Positions 32,871-41,976 of a stretch of DNA of 64,000 bases are shown here, one piece after another. The notes beneath the pieces were generated by a model. It was not told the DNA's origin, did no database searches, and saw nothing but the letters and a program-made list of their open reading frames with translations. Position 1 is the first letter of the stretch. Each line of letters starts with the position of its first letter. Source of the stretch: Mycolicibacterium vulneris. GTDB taxonomy: Bacteria > Actinomycetota > Actinomycetes > Mycobacteriales > Mycobacteriaceae. The position numbers and the translations under genes are program-made. Location of the stretch: contig NZ_NCXM01000031.1 of NCBI RefSeq assembly GCF_002104765.1, positions 1 through 64,000 of the forward strand. Direction: 5' to 3'.

Positions 32871-34231
32871 GCGCCGCGCGGCTGATCAACCCGGCGACCG
32901 AGGAAGTGCTGCGCTCGGTCGAACACGCCGACGCGGCCGCGGTCGACGACGCGGTGGACCGGGCGCGGGCGGCCCAGCGGCGGTGGGCGCGGTTGTCCCC
33001 GGCCGAGCGGGCCACCGGACTGCGGGACTTCGCCGCCGCCGTCGACGCCCATCTCGGCGAGCTCGCCGCACTCGAGGTGGCCAACTCCGGGCATCCCATC
33101 GCGTCGGCCGAATGGGAGGCCGGTCACGTCCGCGACGTGTTGAACTTCTACGCGGCCAGCCCGGAACGCTTGTCCGGCAAGCAAATTCCCGTGGCCGGTG
33201 GCCTGGACGTCACGTTCAACGAGCCGATGGGCGTGGTCGGTGTGATCACGCCGTGGAACTTCCCGATGCCGATCGCGTCGTGGGGTTTCGCACCGGCCCT
33301 GGCCGCGGGCAACGCCGTGCTGATCAAACCCGCCGAGGCGACGCCGCTGACCACCATCCGGCTCGGTGAGCTCGCGGTGCAAGCCGGACTCGACGCGGAC
33401 CTGCTGCAGGTGCTGCCGGGTCCGGGCGCGGTGGTCGGGGAGCGGTTTATCAGCCACCCCGGCATCCGCAAGATCGTGTTCACCGGGTCCACCGACGTCG
33501 GCAAGCGGGTGATGTCCGGTGCGGCCGCACACGTGAAGCGGGTGACCCTGGAACTGGGCGGCAAGAGCGCCAACATCGTGTTCGCCGACTGCGACCTCGA
33601 GCGCGCCGCGGCGACCGCGCCGGCCGGGGTGTTCGACAACGCGGGGCAGGACTGCTGCGCCCGCAGCCGAATCCTGGTGCAGCACGGCGTCTATGACCGG
33701 TTCATGGAGCTGCTCGAGCCCGCCGTCGCCGGCGTCGTCGTCGGCGACCCGGCGTCCCGGGACACCGAGATGGGTCCACTGGTGTCGGCCGCGCACCGCG
33801 ACAAGGTCGCGTCGTATGTGCCCGACGACGCCCCCGTCGCGTTCCGCGGCACCGCGCCGACCGGCCGTGGATTCTGGTTTCCGCCAACGGTTCTGACTCC
33901 GCAGCGCACCGACCGCAGCGTCACCGACGAGATCTTCGGCCCGGTCGTCACGGTGCTGTCGTTCGACGACGAGCAGGACGCCATCGGGTTGGCCAACGAC
34001 ACCAGCTACGGGCTGTCCGGGTCGATCTGGACCGACGACCTGTCCCGTGCGCTGCGCGTGTCCCGGGCGATCGAATCCGGCAATCTGTCGGTGAATTCGC
34101 ACTCGTCGGTGCGGTACAGCACGCCGTTCGGCGGGTTCAAGCAGTCCGGGCTGGGCCGTGAGCTGGGCCCGGACGCGCCGCTGCACTTCACCGAGACCAA
34201 GAACGTGTTCATCGCGATCAGAGAGGACTAG
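32867..34231 (+). CDS. NAD(P)+-dependent aldehyde dehydrogenase (aldC-like)
   Basis: A 454-residue aldehyde dehydrogenase orthologous to Rv2858c. Catalytic Glu in LELGGKSANIVF, nucleophile Cys in GQDCCARSR, and oxyanion Asn in TPWNFPMPIAS are present. It probably oxidises the gamma-glutamyl-aminoaldehyde of the pathway. The TTG start overlaps the upstream stop (TTGA), a 4-bp coupling. Confidence 0.9.
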   Translation: MSAARLINPATEEVLRSVEHADAAAVDDAVDRARAAQRRWARLSPAERATGLRDFAAAVDAHLGELAALEVANSGHPIASAEWEAGHVRDVLNFYAASPERLSGKQIPVAGGLDVTFNEPMGVVGVITPWNFPMPIASWGFAPALAAGNAVLIKPAEATPLTTIRLGELAVQAGLDADLLQVLPGPGAVVGERFISHPGIRKIVFTGSTDVGKRVMSGAAAHVKRVTLELGGKSANIVFADCDLERAAATAPAGVFDNAGQDCCARSRILVQHGVYDRFMELLEPAVAGVVVGDPASRDTEMGPLVSAAHRDKVASYVPDDAPVAFRGTAPTGRGFWFPPTVLTPQRTDRSVTDEIFGPVVTVLSFDDEQDAIGLANDTSYGLSGSIWTDDLSRALRVSRAIESGNLSVNSHSSVRYSTPFGGFKQSGLGRELGPDAPLHFTETKNVFIAIRED

Positions 34232-34234
34232 GCG

Positions 34235-35014
34235 GTGGCGGTCGATCTCACCCAACGATTGGCGGGCCGCGTGGCCGTCGTCACCGGCGCCGGCGGCGGC
34301 ATCGGGCTGGCCGCGGCGCGGCGGATGCATGCCGAGGGCGCCACCATCGTGGTCGGCGACATCGACGCCGACGCGGGCGGTGCGACGGCCGACGAACTGT
34401 CCGGCTTGTTCGTGCCCACCGACGTGTCCGACGAGGCCGCGGTCAACGCGCTCTTCGACACCGCGGCGCGGGCCCACGGGCGCATCGACATCGCGTTCAA
34501 CAACGCCGGCATCTCGCCGCCCGACGACGACCTCATCGAGAACACCGAACTGCCGGCGTGGCAACGTGTCCAAGACGTCAACCTGAAGTCGGTGTACCTG
34601 TGCTGCCGGGCGGCGTTGCGGCACATGGTTCCCGCGGAGAAGGGCTCGATCATCAACACGGCGTCGTTTGTCGCCGTCCTGGGGTCGGCGACGTCGCAGA
34701 TCTCCTACACCGCCTCCAAGGGCGGGGTGCTGGCCATGTCGCGCGAACTGGGTGTGCAGTTCGCCCGGCAGGGCATCCGGGTGAACGCGCTGTGCCCCGG
34801 GCCGGTTAACACCCCGCTGCTGCAAGAGCTTTTCGCCAAGGACCCCGAGCGGGCCGCCCGCCGGCTGGTGCACGTCCCGGTGGGACGATTCGCCAACCCC
34901 GACGAAATCGCTTCGGCGGTAGCATTTTTGGCCAGCGATGACGCGTCGTTCATCACAGCTTCGACGTTCATGGTCGACGGCGGCATCAGCGCCGCCTACG
35001 TCACCCCGCTTTAA
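34235..35014 (+). CDS. Short-chain dehydrogenase/reductase (Rv2857c-like)
   Basis: A 259-residue classical SDR. TGAGGGIG cofactor loop, NNAGISPP, catalytic Ser in INTASFVAVLG, YTASKGG with Tyr and Lys, and CPGPVNTPLL are intact. It is the last gene of the glnA4 operon (3-bp gap), so it may act on an alcohol or aldehyde intermediate of amine breakdown. Its stop and that of the convergent PPE gene share one TTAA palindrome at 35011-35014. Confidence 0.9.
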   Translation: MAVDLTQRLAGRVAVVTGAGGGIGLAAARRMHAEGATIVVGDIDADAGGATADELSGLFVPTDVSDEAAVNALFDTAARAHGRIDIAFNNAGISPPDDDLIENTELPAWQRVQDVNLKSVYLCCRAALRHMVPAEKGSIINTASFVAVLGSATSQISYTASKGGVLAMSRELGVQFARQGIRVNALCPGPVNTPLLQELFAKDPERAARRLVHVPVGRFANPDEIASAVAFLASDDASFITASTFMVDGGISAAYVTPL

Positions 35015-35967
35015 CCGCCGTACTTATCGGCCGCATGTGACCCGGGATGCTCGCTGATCGCGACCAGGCGGATGGGCTCCCCGACCCGGTCCTCGCGCAG
35101 CCGCTTCATCATCGGGGCGGCGGCCGCCCAGGCGCGCGGCACCGACAGCATACCGACTGGCGTCCCGCGCCCCAGGCCCGCATTCACGCCGTCGGTGACA
35201 GCGGGCTTGGGGAACAGCGATTGCAGGGCCGCCGTCTTGTTCATCGAATTGAGGTGGCCGATCGCGAAGTCCGACGGCGCGGTCACCGAATTCAGTTTCG
35301 ACAGCGACGGGGTGACCGCGGCGAGGGACGCTTCGAGCCTGGTCAGCGGCGACGACGACAGCCCTTTGAGGGCGTCGGGTATCGCCGACATCAGTTCGCA
35401 GCCGGCGGATATGACGTCCGGCGCCGACTGCAGGGCCCAATTGCGTTTCTTCACAGCGGGATTGCCCGGCAGAGCGGGGAAGGGGGCCATCGTCACGGCA
35501 CCGGCCGTAGCCTCGGCGTAGGCATGCATGGCGTCGGCGTTTCGCGCCCACATCGCGTCGTACTCGGCGTCGACGTTCGCGATCAACGCGCTCCGCTGGC
35601 CCAGGCAATTCGTCGACACCAGCGACGTTCGTCGCGTCCAGTTGCCGGCAATCTCCGGTGGCGGCACCGTCGCCGTGAAGGCGGACTGATGCGCGGCGGC
35701 CGCCGCCGTGAGCTGGGTGGCCGCGTGCTCGCTGCGGGCCGCGACGGCGTCGAGCCAGTCCACGTAGCGTGCCGCGGCTTGGCTGAGTGCCGCGCCGTCG
35801 CCGTCCGCCGCCAGCCGTGCGGTCACCGCCCGGTAGTCGGCCGCCGCGCTGAAGAGCCGTGCGGCCAACGCTTCCCACGCCGCCGCGGCGCGCATCATCG
35901 ATCCCGCGCCGGGACCCGAATACATCAGCCCGGAGCTGACCTCCGGAGATATCGTCGCGAAATTCAT
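35011..35967 (-). CDS. PPE family protein, SVP subgroup
   Basis: A 318-residue PPE protein. The N-terminal PPE domain spans about residues 1-175 (MNFATISPEVSSGLMYSGPG, then repeated helices); it ends with the SVP motif GMLSVPRAWAAA near residue 277. Such proteins are exported by type VII secretion, usually with a PE partner, but no PE gene is adjacent. It is shorter than most SVP members. The ATG at 35967 has GGAGG just upstream. M. tuberculosis has no PPE gene at this place, so it marks one edge of a variable region. Confidence 0.88.
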   Translation of the reverse strand: MNFATISPEVSSGLMYSGPGAGSMMRAAAAWEALAARLFSAAADYRAVTARLAADGDGAALSQAAARYVDWLDAVAARSEHAATQLTAAAAAHQSAFTATVPPPEIAGNWTRRTSLVSTNCLGQRSALIANVDAEYDAMWARNADAMHAYAEATAGAVTMAPFPALPGNPAVKKRNWALQSAPDVISAGCELMSAIPDALKGLSSSPLTRLEASLAAVTPSLSKLNSVTAPSDFAIGHLNSMNKTAALQSLFPKPAVTDGVNAGLGRGTPVGMLSVPRAWAAAAPMMKRLREDRVGEPIRLVAISEHPGSHAADKYGG

Positions 35968-36121
35968 GACAACCTCCGCCTGCCTGTGGCGGTACAAGTG
36001 GTGCCCGAAAACATGAGGGTCTTCTTTCACGAGATAGACACGGGGGTTACAAGCCGTGGGGCGCTCACGTGTCGCGCGCACACCGTGCGTCGGCGAACCA
36101 CGCCCAGCGCGGGCGCAACGA

Positions 36122-36571
36122 TCAGCGGCGGGCGACGCAGATCCGGGTCAAGATATCTCGGTCGGGCGTGACGGCCGCGGGCGCGCGGGGTTGAGTGCCG
36201 CCGGGCGCAACCCCTGTCGGGGTGAATGACAACGGCGCCGGCGTCAGCACCGACTGCGGTGACAACCGGTTCCACGTCAGGGGCCGTTCCTTGGTCATCC
36301 ACGCGCTGCGGAACGGCTTCGTGTGGGTTTGGTTTGCCGGTGCCGAAGACCGCGCGGCGGCCCGGCCGATGGCGACGGGACGCTCATGCGTCAGCCCGGC
36401 CTGCGCGCCGACGGTTGCCGCTGACCACGCCGCCGGCTCCGGCGGCGCCGCCGCGGCGAAGTTGGGCCGCACCCACAAGCCGGTGACCAGGGCGATGAAC
36501 ACCCCCAGTGCCGCGGTAACCGCGATGGCCAGCTGCCATCGCCGAGTTACGCCAACGCCCCGGAAAACCAC
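36122..36571 (-). CDS. Hypothetical single-pass membrane protein
   Basis: About 149 residues from a GTG at 36571. A basic N-terminus (RGVGVTRRWQ) is followed by one hydrophobic helix (LAIAVTAALGVFIALVTGLW) and a long extracytoplasmic tail rich in Pro, Thr and Arg without a known domain. No ribosome-binding site is evident and the start is uncertain. The topology suggests an anchored secreted protein. No function assigned. Confidence 0.5.
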   Translation of the reverse strand: MVFRGVGVTRRWQLAIAVTAALGVFIALVTGLWVRPNFAAAAPPEPAAWSAATVGAQAGLTHERPVAIGRAAARSSAPANQTHTKPFRSAWMTKERPLTWNRLSPQSVLTPAPLSFTPTGVAPGGTQPRAPAAVTPDRDILTRICVARR

Positions 36572-36800
36572 AGTGCACCGAATGTACCGCGCGAAGATCG
36601 GTGAATTGTTCGAGCGAGCTGTGAACTCGGTCCGAGTCCGATGAGTGTTTGCGCAGGTGGTGCGGCTGGCGCCCATCCGTCAGCGATTGGACCCCGCAGG
36701 CGGCGGAATTCGTCGTCACGACGGGTCCGTTCGGTGTCATCCATTGCCGGTCCGATCTGGGGAGACTGCATGCACGTGTAGCACCGGTCACCGACAGGCG

Positions 36801-37925
36801 CTACGGCCGGAAAGCGAGCAGCGGGATCGCCATCTCCGCCGCGGTGGCTCCGCCGTGAAAGCCGACCAGGCGGGCCGTTTCCGGCGGTTCGTGTGCGCTG
36901 GCCAGCACCGCGGCGTCGCCGGAACAGACGACCACCACGTCGCCGAGCCGCTCGATGTGTTGCGCGGCCACCGGCCCGAACATGCCGGTGGCCACCGCCT
37001 GCTCGCGGCTGTACACGGTGGCGTGGCCGTCCAGCAGCTCGCCCCACACGGCCTGCACGTCGGCGGCGGCGCCCGGCTCGGTGTGCAGATACCGCACCCG
37101 CGGCTCGCCGGCCACCACCCGGATTCCCTCGGCCAGCCGGGGGTCGGCGTCGAGGTCGATGCGCGCCTCCGGTGGAACGTTGATGCCGCCGTGGTCGGCG
37201 GTCACCAGCACCGCCGCGTTCGAGGGCAGCGCCTCGAGCAGGCTGGACAGCAGCGCGTCGATGTTGGTCGCCGCGGTGTGCCAGTGCGCGGAGCCGATGC
37301 CGAAGGCGTGGGCGGCGGTGTCGAGCTCAGCGGTGTAGCCATAGACCAGCCCGGGCGCCGCGCGCAGCTCGTCGGCCACCAGCCGCGCGTAGTCGTCGGT
37401 GGGGCTGGCCGGGTGGAATTCGGCGCCGCGATACGCGGCCTCGGTCAGTCCGCTGCCGGTGAACGCGGCCGGCAGCACGGCGCGTGCGCTCACGCCGGCG
37501 TTTTTGAGCCGTTCGAACCAGGTCGGCACCGGCTGCCAGATGGCGGGGGGCGGGTCGTCGCGCCACCGGACGTGGTGGAGCACCCGGTCCGTGCCGGGCA
37601 CCCTGAGCGTAAAGCCCAGGATTCCGTGCTCGCCCGGGAGCGCACCGGTGCCCAGTGACACCAGGCTGGTCGGCGTGGTCGACGGGAACGTGCAGTCCAG
37701 CCGGGTCAGCCGCCCGGTGGCACCGGCCAGCACGGACGCGAGCAGCGGCGCGCTGCCGGCCAGCTGCGGAAGCAGGTGCCAGCCCAGCCCGTCGACCAGC
37801 ACGACGAGCACCCGGTCGATCCGGTCGGCGCCCGCCCAGTCCGCCACCGCCAGGTTGTCCACCGCATCCGGGACCCCGAGCAGCGCGGCCGCGGCGGGCA
37901 GCACGTCGCACAGAGAACCAGGCAC
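36801..37925 (-). CDS. Alkaline-phosphatase-superfamily phosphodiesterase/nucleotide pyrophosphatase
   Basis: A 374-residue enzyme of the nucleotide pyrophosphatase/phosphodiesterase type. Metal and catalytic motifs: VVLVDGLGWH (Asp45), catalytic Thr in FPSTTPTSLVSLGTG (about 83-84), GYTAELDTAAHAFG, TADHGG and a final His in VGFHGG. There is no signal peptide, so it is likely cytoplasmic; substrate unknown. It is the last gene of the minus-strand hydrogenase run, 21 bp after its neighbour, but not a known hydrogenase factor. Confidence 0.82.
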   Translation of the reverse strand: MPGSLCDVLPAAAALLGVPDAVDNLAVADWAGADRIDRVLVVLVDGLGWHLLPQLAGSAPLLASVLAGATGRLTRLDCTFPSTTPTSLVSLGTGALPGEHGILGFTLRVPGTDRVLHHVRWRDDPPPAIWQPVPTWFERLKNAGVSARAVLPAAFTGSGLTEAAYRGAEFHPASPTDDYARLVADELRAAPGLVYGYTAELDTAAHAFGIGSAHWHTAATNIDALLSSLLEALPSNAAVLVTADHGGINVPPEARIDLDADPRLAEGIRVVAGEPRVRYLHTEPGAAADVQAVWGELLDGHATVYSREQAVATGMFGPVAAQHIERLGDVVVVCSGDAAVLASAHEPPETARLVGFHGGATAAEMAIPLLAFRP

Positions 37926-37946
37926 GGGGCCAGTCTGGCGGTGAAG

Positions 37947-38693
37947 TCAGACGCGCGCCAGTCGGTGGCCGGTCGCCAGCAGCTGCCGATTCGTGCTGTC
38001 GGTCAGCGCACGAAGCTGCGCCGGCGACAGCCGCCCGCACAACCGGCCCCAGTGCATCGCCACCACATCACCGGCGGCCACGTCGGGCACGGCGCTGTAC
38101 CCGTCGGCCCACACCTCGAGCACGCGCGCCGACGGCTTCGACAGCGCCAGGGCCCGGCCGTCCCAGTCCAGCGTCCGGCACAACACCTCGACGCGGTCGG
38201 CGTCGCGGGAAAGCACTGTCCCAGAGGTGATTCGGCAGTTATCCAACACGCTCAGCGGCTGCTCGTCCATACCCCGACCCAGGAACCGCGTCCACGGATA
38301 CACCCCGAACACGTGGAAGCAGTGGTTGCCGGCGGCCTCGCACGCCAGATCCGCGGTCAGGTGCGCCCAGTAGTGGCCTGCCTGCGGGCCGATGATCGCG
38401 AGCAGCCCGTCGAAGAATTCCTGCGGGTCCAGGCCGGCGGCGACGCCGTCGCCGAGCCAATACGATTCGACCAGACGGTAATCCAGCGGGTCGGCGATGC
38501 CGGTCAGTTTCGACAGCACCCGCAGATAGGGCCACGCGCCGGAGAACCTGGTCGCCGCCCTACGCACGTCGGCGACCGACCCGTCGCGCAGGGTGGCCCC
38601 CAACGGGGGACCGCAGTAGCCGAGCGCGTTGGGCGCGTAGGCGTACCGGGCGAACATCTCGGCGCCCTTGTCGCGGCTGTCCGGATCGGCCAA
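37947..38693 (-). CDS. Conserved hydrogenase-locus protein (DUF6390-like)
   Basis: A 248-residue soluble protein with TTG start, 3 bp after hypD. It resembles a family (DUF6390, from memory) that occurs next to actinobacterial [NiFe]-hydrogenase genes. Visible conserved parts: RYAYAPNALGYCGPP, WPYLRVLSKLTGI, GPQAGHYWAHLT, HCFHVFGVYPWTRFLG. Several His and Cys (YCGPP, NHCFHVF) could bind metal. No catalytic fold recognised. Context argues for a role in maturation or assembly of this hydrogenase. Confidence 0.75.
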   Translation of the reverse strand: MADPDSRDKGAEMFARYAYAPNALGYCGPPLGATLRDGSVADVRRAATRFSGAWPYLRVLSKLTGIADPLDYRLVESYWLGDGVAAGLDPQEFFDGLLAIIGPQAGHYWAHLTADLACEAAGNHCFHVFGVYPWTRFLGRGMDEQPLSVLDNCRITSGTVLSRDADRVEVLCRTLDWDGRALALSKPSARVLEVWADGYSAVPDVAAGDVVAMHWGRLCGRLSPAQLRALTDSTNRQLLATGHRLARV

Positions 38694-38696
38694 GGA

Positions 38697-39836
38697 TCAC
38701 CCCCGACCGGCCTGGCCCACCAGCTTGACGGCGTCGCGGTGCATGCGGCCGAAGTTGTAGTAGGCCGCACAGGCGCCCTCCGGGGACACCATGCAGGTTC
38801 CGATCGGTGTCTCCGGTGTGCAGGCGGTGCCGAAAACCTTGCATTCCCAAGGCTTGAGCACACCCTTGAGCACCTCACCGCACTGGCAGGCCTTCGGGTC
38901 GGCGACCCGCACGCCGGGCATCGCGAACCGCAGCTCGGCGTCGAACTCGGCGAAATCGTCGTGCAGCCGCAGCGCGCTCTGCGAGATGAAGCCCAGCCCA
39001 CGCCATTCGAAGTGCGGACGCAGCGCGAACACCTTGCCCATCAACGCCAGCGCGGCGGGGTTGCCGTGCTCGGGCACCACGCGCTTGTACTGGTTCTCCA
39101 CCTCGCAGCGGCCCTCACGGATCTGACGCAGCAGCATCGCGACCGAGGCCAGGATGTCCAACGGCTCGAAACCGGCCACCACCAACGGCTTTCGATACAC
39201 CTCCGGGACGAACCGGTAGGGACGGTTGCCCACCACTGTGGAGACGTGACCGGGGCCGATGAAACCCGACAGCCGCAGGTCCGGTGACTCCAGGATGGCC
39301 CTGATCGGCGGGACGATGGTGACGTGGTTGCAGAACACACTGAAGTTGGGCAGGCCCAATTCGCGCGCCCGCACCAGCGTCACCGCGGTCGAGGGCGCGG
39401 TGGTCTCGAAACCGATGGCGAAGAACACCACTTGCTTGGCGGGGTTGTCGACCGCGATCTTCAGCGCGTCCAGCGGCGAGTAGACGAACCGCACGTCGGC
39501 CCCGCGGGCCTTGGCGTCCAGCAGGCTGCCGTGCGAGCCGGGCACCCGCATCATGTCCCCGAAGCAGGTGAAGATCACGTCGGGTTGGCCGGCCAGCCAC
39601 ATCGCGTCGTCGATGCGGCCCATCGGGATCACGCAGACCGGGCAGCCCGGGCCGTGCACCAATTCGACGTTGTCGGGCAACAGGTGTTCGATGCCGTGCC
39701 GGTAGATGGTGTGCGTGTGCCCGCCGCACACCTCCATGAACTTGAAGGTCTCGCCCCCGGTCCCGGCCAGGTGCTCGATGGCCGTCAGCAGCTTGCGCGC
39801 CGCGGCCGGGTCGCGGAATTCGTCAACGAATTTCAT
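38697..39836 (-). CDS. hypD: Hydrogenase maturation factor HypD
   Basis: A 379-residue [4Fe-4S] scaffold protein on which, with HypC, the Fe(CN)2CO unit is built. Key motifs: MEVCGGHTHTIYRHG, GPGCPVCV, GFETTAPSTAV, GPGHVS, and the C-terminal cluster cysteines in CQCGEVLKG, PWECKVFG and CMVSPEGACAAYY. Length and motifs are complete. Confidence 0.95.
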   Translation of the reverse strand: MKFVDEFRDPAAARKLLTAIEHLAGTGGETFKFMEVCGGHTHTIYRHGIEHLLPDNVELVHGPGCPVCVIPMGRIDDAMWLAGQPDVIFTCFGDMMRVPGSHGSLLDAKARGADVRFVYSPLDALKIAVDNPAKQVVFFAIGFETTAPSTAVTLVRARELGLPNFSVFCNHVTIVPPIRAILESPDLRLSGFIGPGHVSTVVGNRPYRFVPEVYRKPLVVAGFEPLDILASVAMLLRQIREGRCEVENQYKRVVPEHGNPAALALMGKVFALRPHFEWRGLGFISQSALRLHDDFAEFDAELRFAMPGVRVADPKACQCGEVLKGVLKPWECKVFGTACTPETPIGTCMVSPEGACAAYYNFGRMHRDAVKLVGQAGRG

Positions 39837-39850
39837 TGCCGCTCCTTGGT

Positions 39851-40123
39851 TCAGATGATGGCCGACGAATCGAAGGCCTGCATTTCGACTGCGTAGGTGT
39901 CGCCGAGTTTCTTGATGGCGGCCAGGGTGAGCAGCGCCTCGGTCTCGTCGATCTTGGCCATCGCGAACCCGACGTGCACCAGCACCCAGTCGTCCGGTGC
40001 GGGCATGTCGTTCTCCAGCAGCCGGACACTGATCGCCCGCTGCACGCCGCTGACGTCAACCTTGGCCAAGCAGTTGGCGGGATCGGTGATCTCCACGATC
40101 CGGCCCGGAATTCCCAGACACAT
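39851..40123 (-). CDS. hypC: Hydrogenase chaperone HypC (copy 1)
   Basis: A 90-residue HypC starting MCLGIPGRIVEI. Two in-frame ATGs exist (40129 and 40123). I choose 40123 because AAAGGAG is then 7 bp away, and because HypC needs its Cys at position 2 after Met removal to hold the iron unit. Paired with hypD 14 bp downstream. A second HypC lies at 45.1 kb. Confidence 0.92.
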   Translation of the reverse strand: MCLGIPGRIVEITDPANCLAKVDVSGVQRAISVRLLENDMPAPDDWVLVHVGFAMAKIDETEALLTLAAIKKLGDTYAVEMQAFDSSAII

Positions 40124-40189
40124 GTTCATGCTCCTTTCGTCTCGTGGCGACCCGCTGCGCCCGGCTTCGCCGCGCTTGCGATCGCCACG

Positions 40190-41305
40190 TCAGCAGATCC
40201 GGGGCAGCGGGTCGCCGACCAGCATGTCGACGATCCGGGTCCCGCCGAATCCGGTGCGCAACACCACGGTTTCCGCGGGTTCGGCGACGATTTCCCCGAC
40301 CTCGGCCGCCTGCGCGCCCAGGGGGTGCGACCGTAATGCGGCCAGTCCGGCCCCGGCCTCCTCCGGTGCGACGACGGCGACGAACTTGCCCTCGTTGGCG
40401 ACATAGAGGGGGTCGATGCCGAGCAGCTCGCAGGCGCCATTCACCATGGGAGCCACCGGAAGTCGTTCCTCTTCTAGCAGCACCCCGAGGCCGCAGGCCT
40501 GGGCCAATTCGTTGCACACCGTGCCGACCCCACCGCGAGTCGCGTCGCGCATCCACCGGGTGGACGGGGCGGCCGCCAGCAACAACTCCACCAACGGGCT
40601 GACCGACGCGGTGTCGGAGGCGATGTCGGCCTCGATGGCCAGGTCGCCCCGGGCGAGCATCACCGCCATGCCGTGATCGCCCATCGACCCGGACAGCAGC
40701 ACCTTGTCGCCGGCGCGGACCGACTGGGCGGACAGCGCGCGGCCCGCGGGGATGACGCCGGTTCCGGCGGTGGTGATGAACAGGCCGTCGGCCGCGCCCT
40801 TGGGTACCACCTTGGTGTCGCCGGTGACGACCTGCACGCCGGCGGCCGCGGCCGCGGCGGCCATGTCGGCGACGATCTCTTTCAATTCGGCGATCGGGAA
40901 GCCCTCTTCGAGCACGAACGCCGCCGAGATCCAGGACGGCACGGCGCCGGACACCGCGAGGTCGTTGCAGGTGCCGTGGATGGCGAGTTGACCGATGGAC
41001 CCGCCGGGGAACCGGCGAGGCTGCACCACAAAGGAATCCGTTGACATCGCCACCCGCTCGCCGCTGGGTAGGGCCAGGACGGCCCCGTCGCCCAGCGACT
41101 CGAGCAGCGGGTTACGAAACGCCTCCACGAACACCGCGTCCACCAGTGCCGCCGACGCCTTGCCGCCCGCCCCGTGCGCCAGGGTCACATGATCGTCGAG
41201 CAGCCGGGGGCGACGCCGGCGGAACGACTCGATCCGCTGTATCACGTCGCCTTCGCCGAACCGCGGCCCCGACGACAGATAGTCGCCCGCCGACTTGGCC
41301 ATCAT
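40190..41305 (-). CDS. hypE: Hydrogenase maturation factor HypE
   Basis: A 371-residue PurM-like enzyme that dehydrates a thiocarboxamide on its own C-terminal Cys to make the cyanide ligand. The tail ends PLPRIC with the essential terminal Cys. ATP motifs LAHGAGGKASAALVD, STDSFVVQPRRFPGG, TGDTKVV and DATRGGVGTVCNELA are intact. ATG-ATG at 41305/41302 overlaps the stop of the SIS gene. Confidence 0.95.
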   Translation of the reverse strand: MMAKSAGDYLSSGPRFGEGDVIQRIESFRRRRPRLLDDHVTLAHGAGGKASAALVDAVFVEAFRNPLLESLGDGAVLALPSGERVAMSTDSFVVQPRRFPGGSIGQLAIHGTCNDLAVSGAVPSWISAAFVLEEGFPIAELKEIVADMAAAAAAAGVQVVTGDTKVVPKGAADGLFITTAGTGVIPAGRALSAQSVRAGDKVLLSGSMGDHGMAVMLARGDLAIEADIASDTASVSPLVELLLAAAPSTRWMRDATRGGVGTVCNELAQACGLGVLLEEERLPVAPMVNGACELLGIDPLYVANEGKFVAVVAPEEAGAGLAALRSHPLGAQAAEVGEIVAEPAETVVLRTGFGGTRIVDMLVGDPLPRIC

Positions 41306-41976
41306 GCCGCCCCCCAATCTTGATCTGTGCCAAGGCAATCGTGGACGGCCAGCCACAACTGGTAGCCGACCAGCGCTTGGGATTCCTGAATGCGGTGCAC
41401 GCTCTGCGAGCGAACGACGAAGCAGGCGTCCACGTTCGGGTTGTTCACGAAGGCGCCTCCGTCGTAGCCGGCGAAACCGATGGTGTACAGGCCGCGCTTG
41501 TGCGCCTCGGCCAGCGCCGCCAGCAGGTTGGGCGAATTGCCGCTGGTGGACATCGCGATCGCAATGTCGCCGTCGCGCGCGCGGGCGATCAGCTGCCGGG
41601 CGAACACCAGCTCGAACCCGACGTCGTTGCCCAGTGCGGTCAGGATCGCCTGGTCGGCGGTCAACGACCAGGCCGGCAGGGGATTGCCGAGCGGTGGGCG
41701 CGCGAACAGTCCGGCCAGCGTGGTGCAGTCGGTGCAGCTGCCACCGTTGCCGAAGGTGAACATCCTTCCGCCGGCGGCGAATCGGCGCGCCAGCTCGGCG
41801 CCGGCGGCCGCCAGCAGGTCGGCGTTGGCTTCCAGCGTGGAGCGGCGCAGCGCGAGGCTTTCGGACGCCTTGGCCTGAGCGGATGCGGCGAGGTCGGCGA
41901 GCAGCGCGGAGGGGTCGTCCTCTTCGGCGTCGATGAACGGGTACAAGAAGTTCGTGGGCTCGTCGGTGGGACTCAT
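41302..41976 (-). CDS. SIS-domain protein (GmhA-like) in hydrogenase operon
   Basis: A 224-residue sugar-isomerase-fold protein. FTFGNGGSCTDCTTLAG and AIAMSTSGNSPNLLAAL mark the phosphosugar loop; the fold resembles sedoheptulose-7-phosphate isomerase GmhA. The typical GNGGSAADA is altered (GGSCTDC), adding two Cys. It overlaps its upstream gene by ATGA and hypE downstream, so it is made with the hydrogenase machinery. A sugar role is doubtful; it may hold or sense a phosphometabolite. Confidence 0.8.
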   Translation of the reverse strand: MSPTDEPTNFLYPFIDAEEDDPSALLADLAASAQAKASESLALRRSTLEANADLLAAAGAELARRFAAGGRMFTFGNGGSCTDCTTLAGLFARPPLGNPLPAWSLTADQAILTALGNDVGFELVFARQLIARARDGDIAIAMSTSGNSPNLLAALAEAHKRGLYTIGFAGYDGGAFVNNPNVDACFVVRSQSVHRIQESQALVGYQLWLAVHDCLGTDQDWGAA

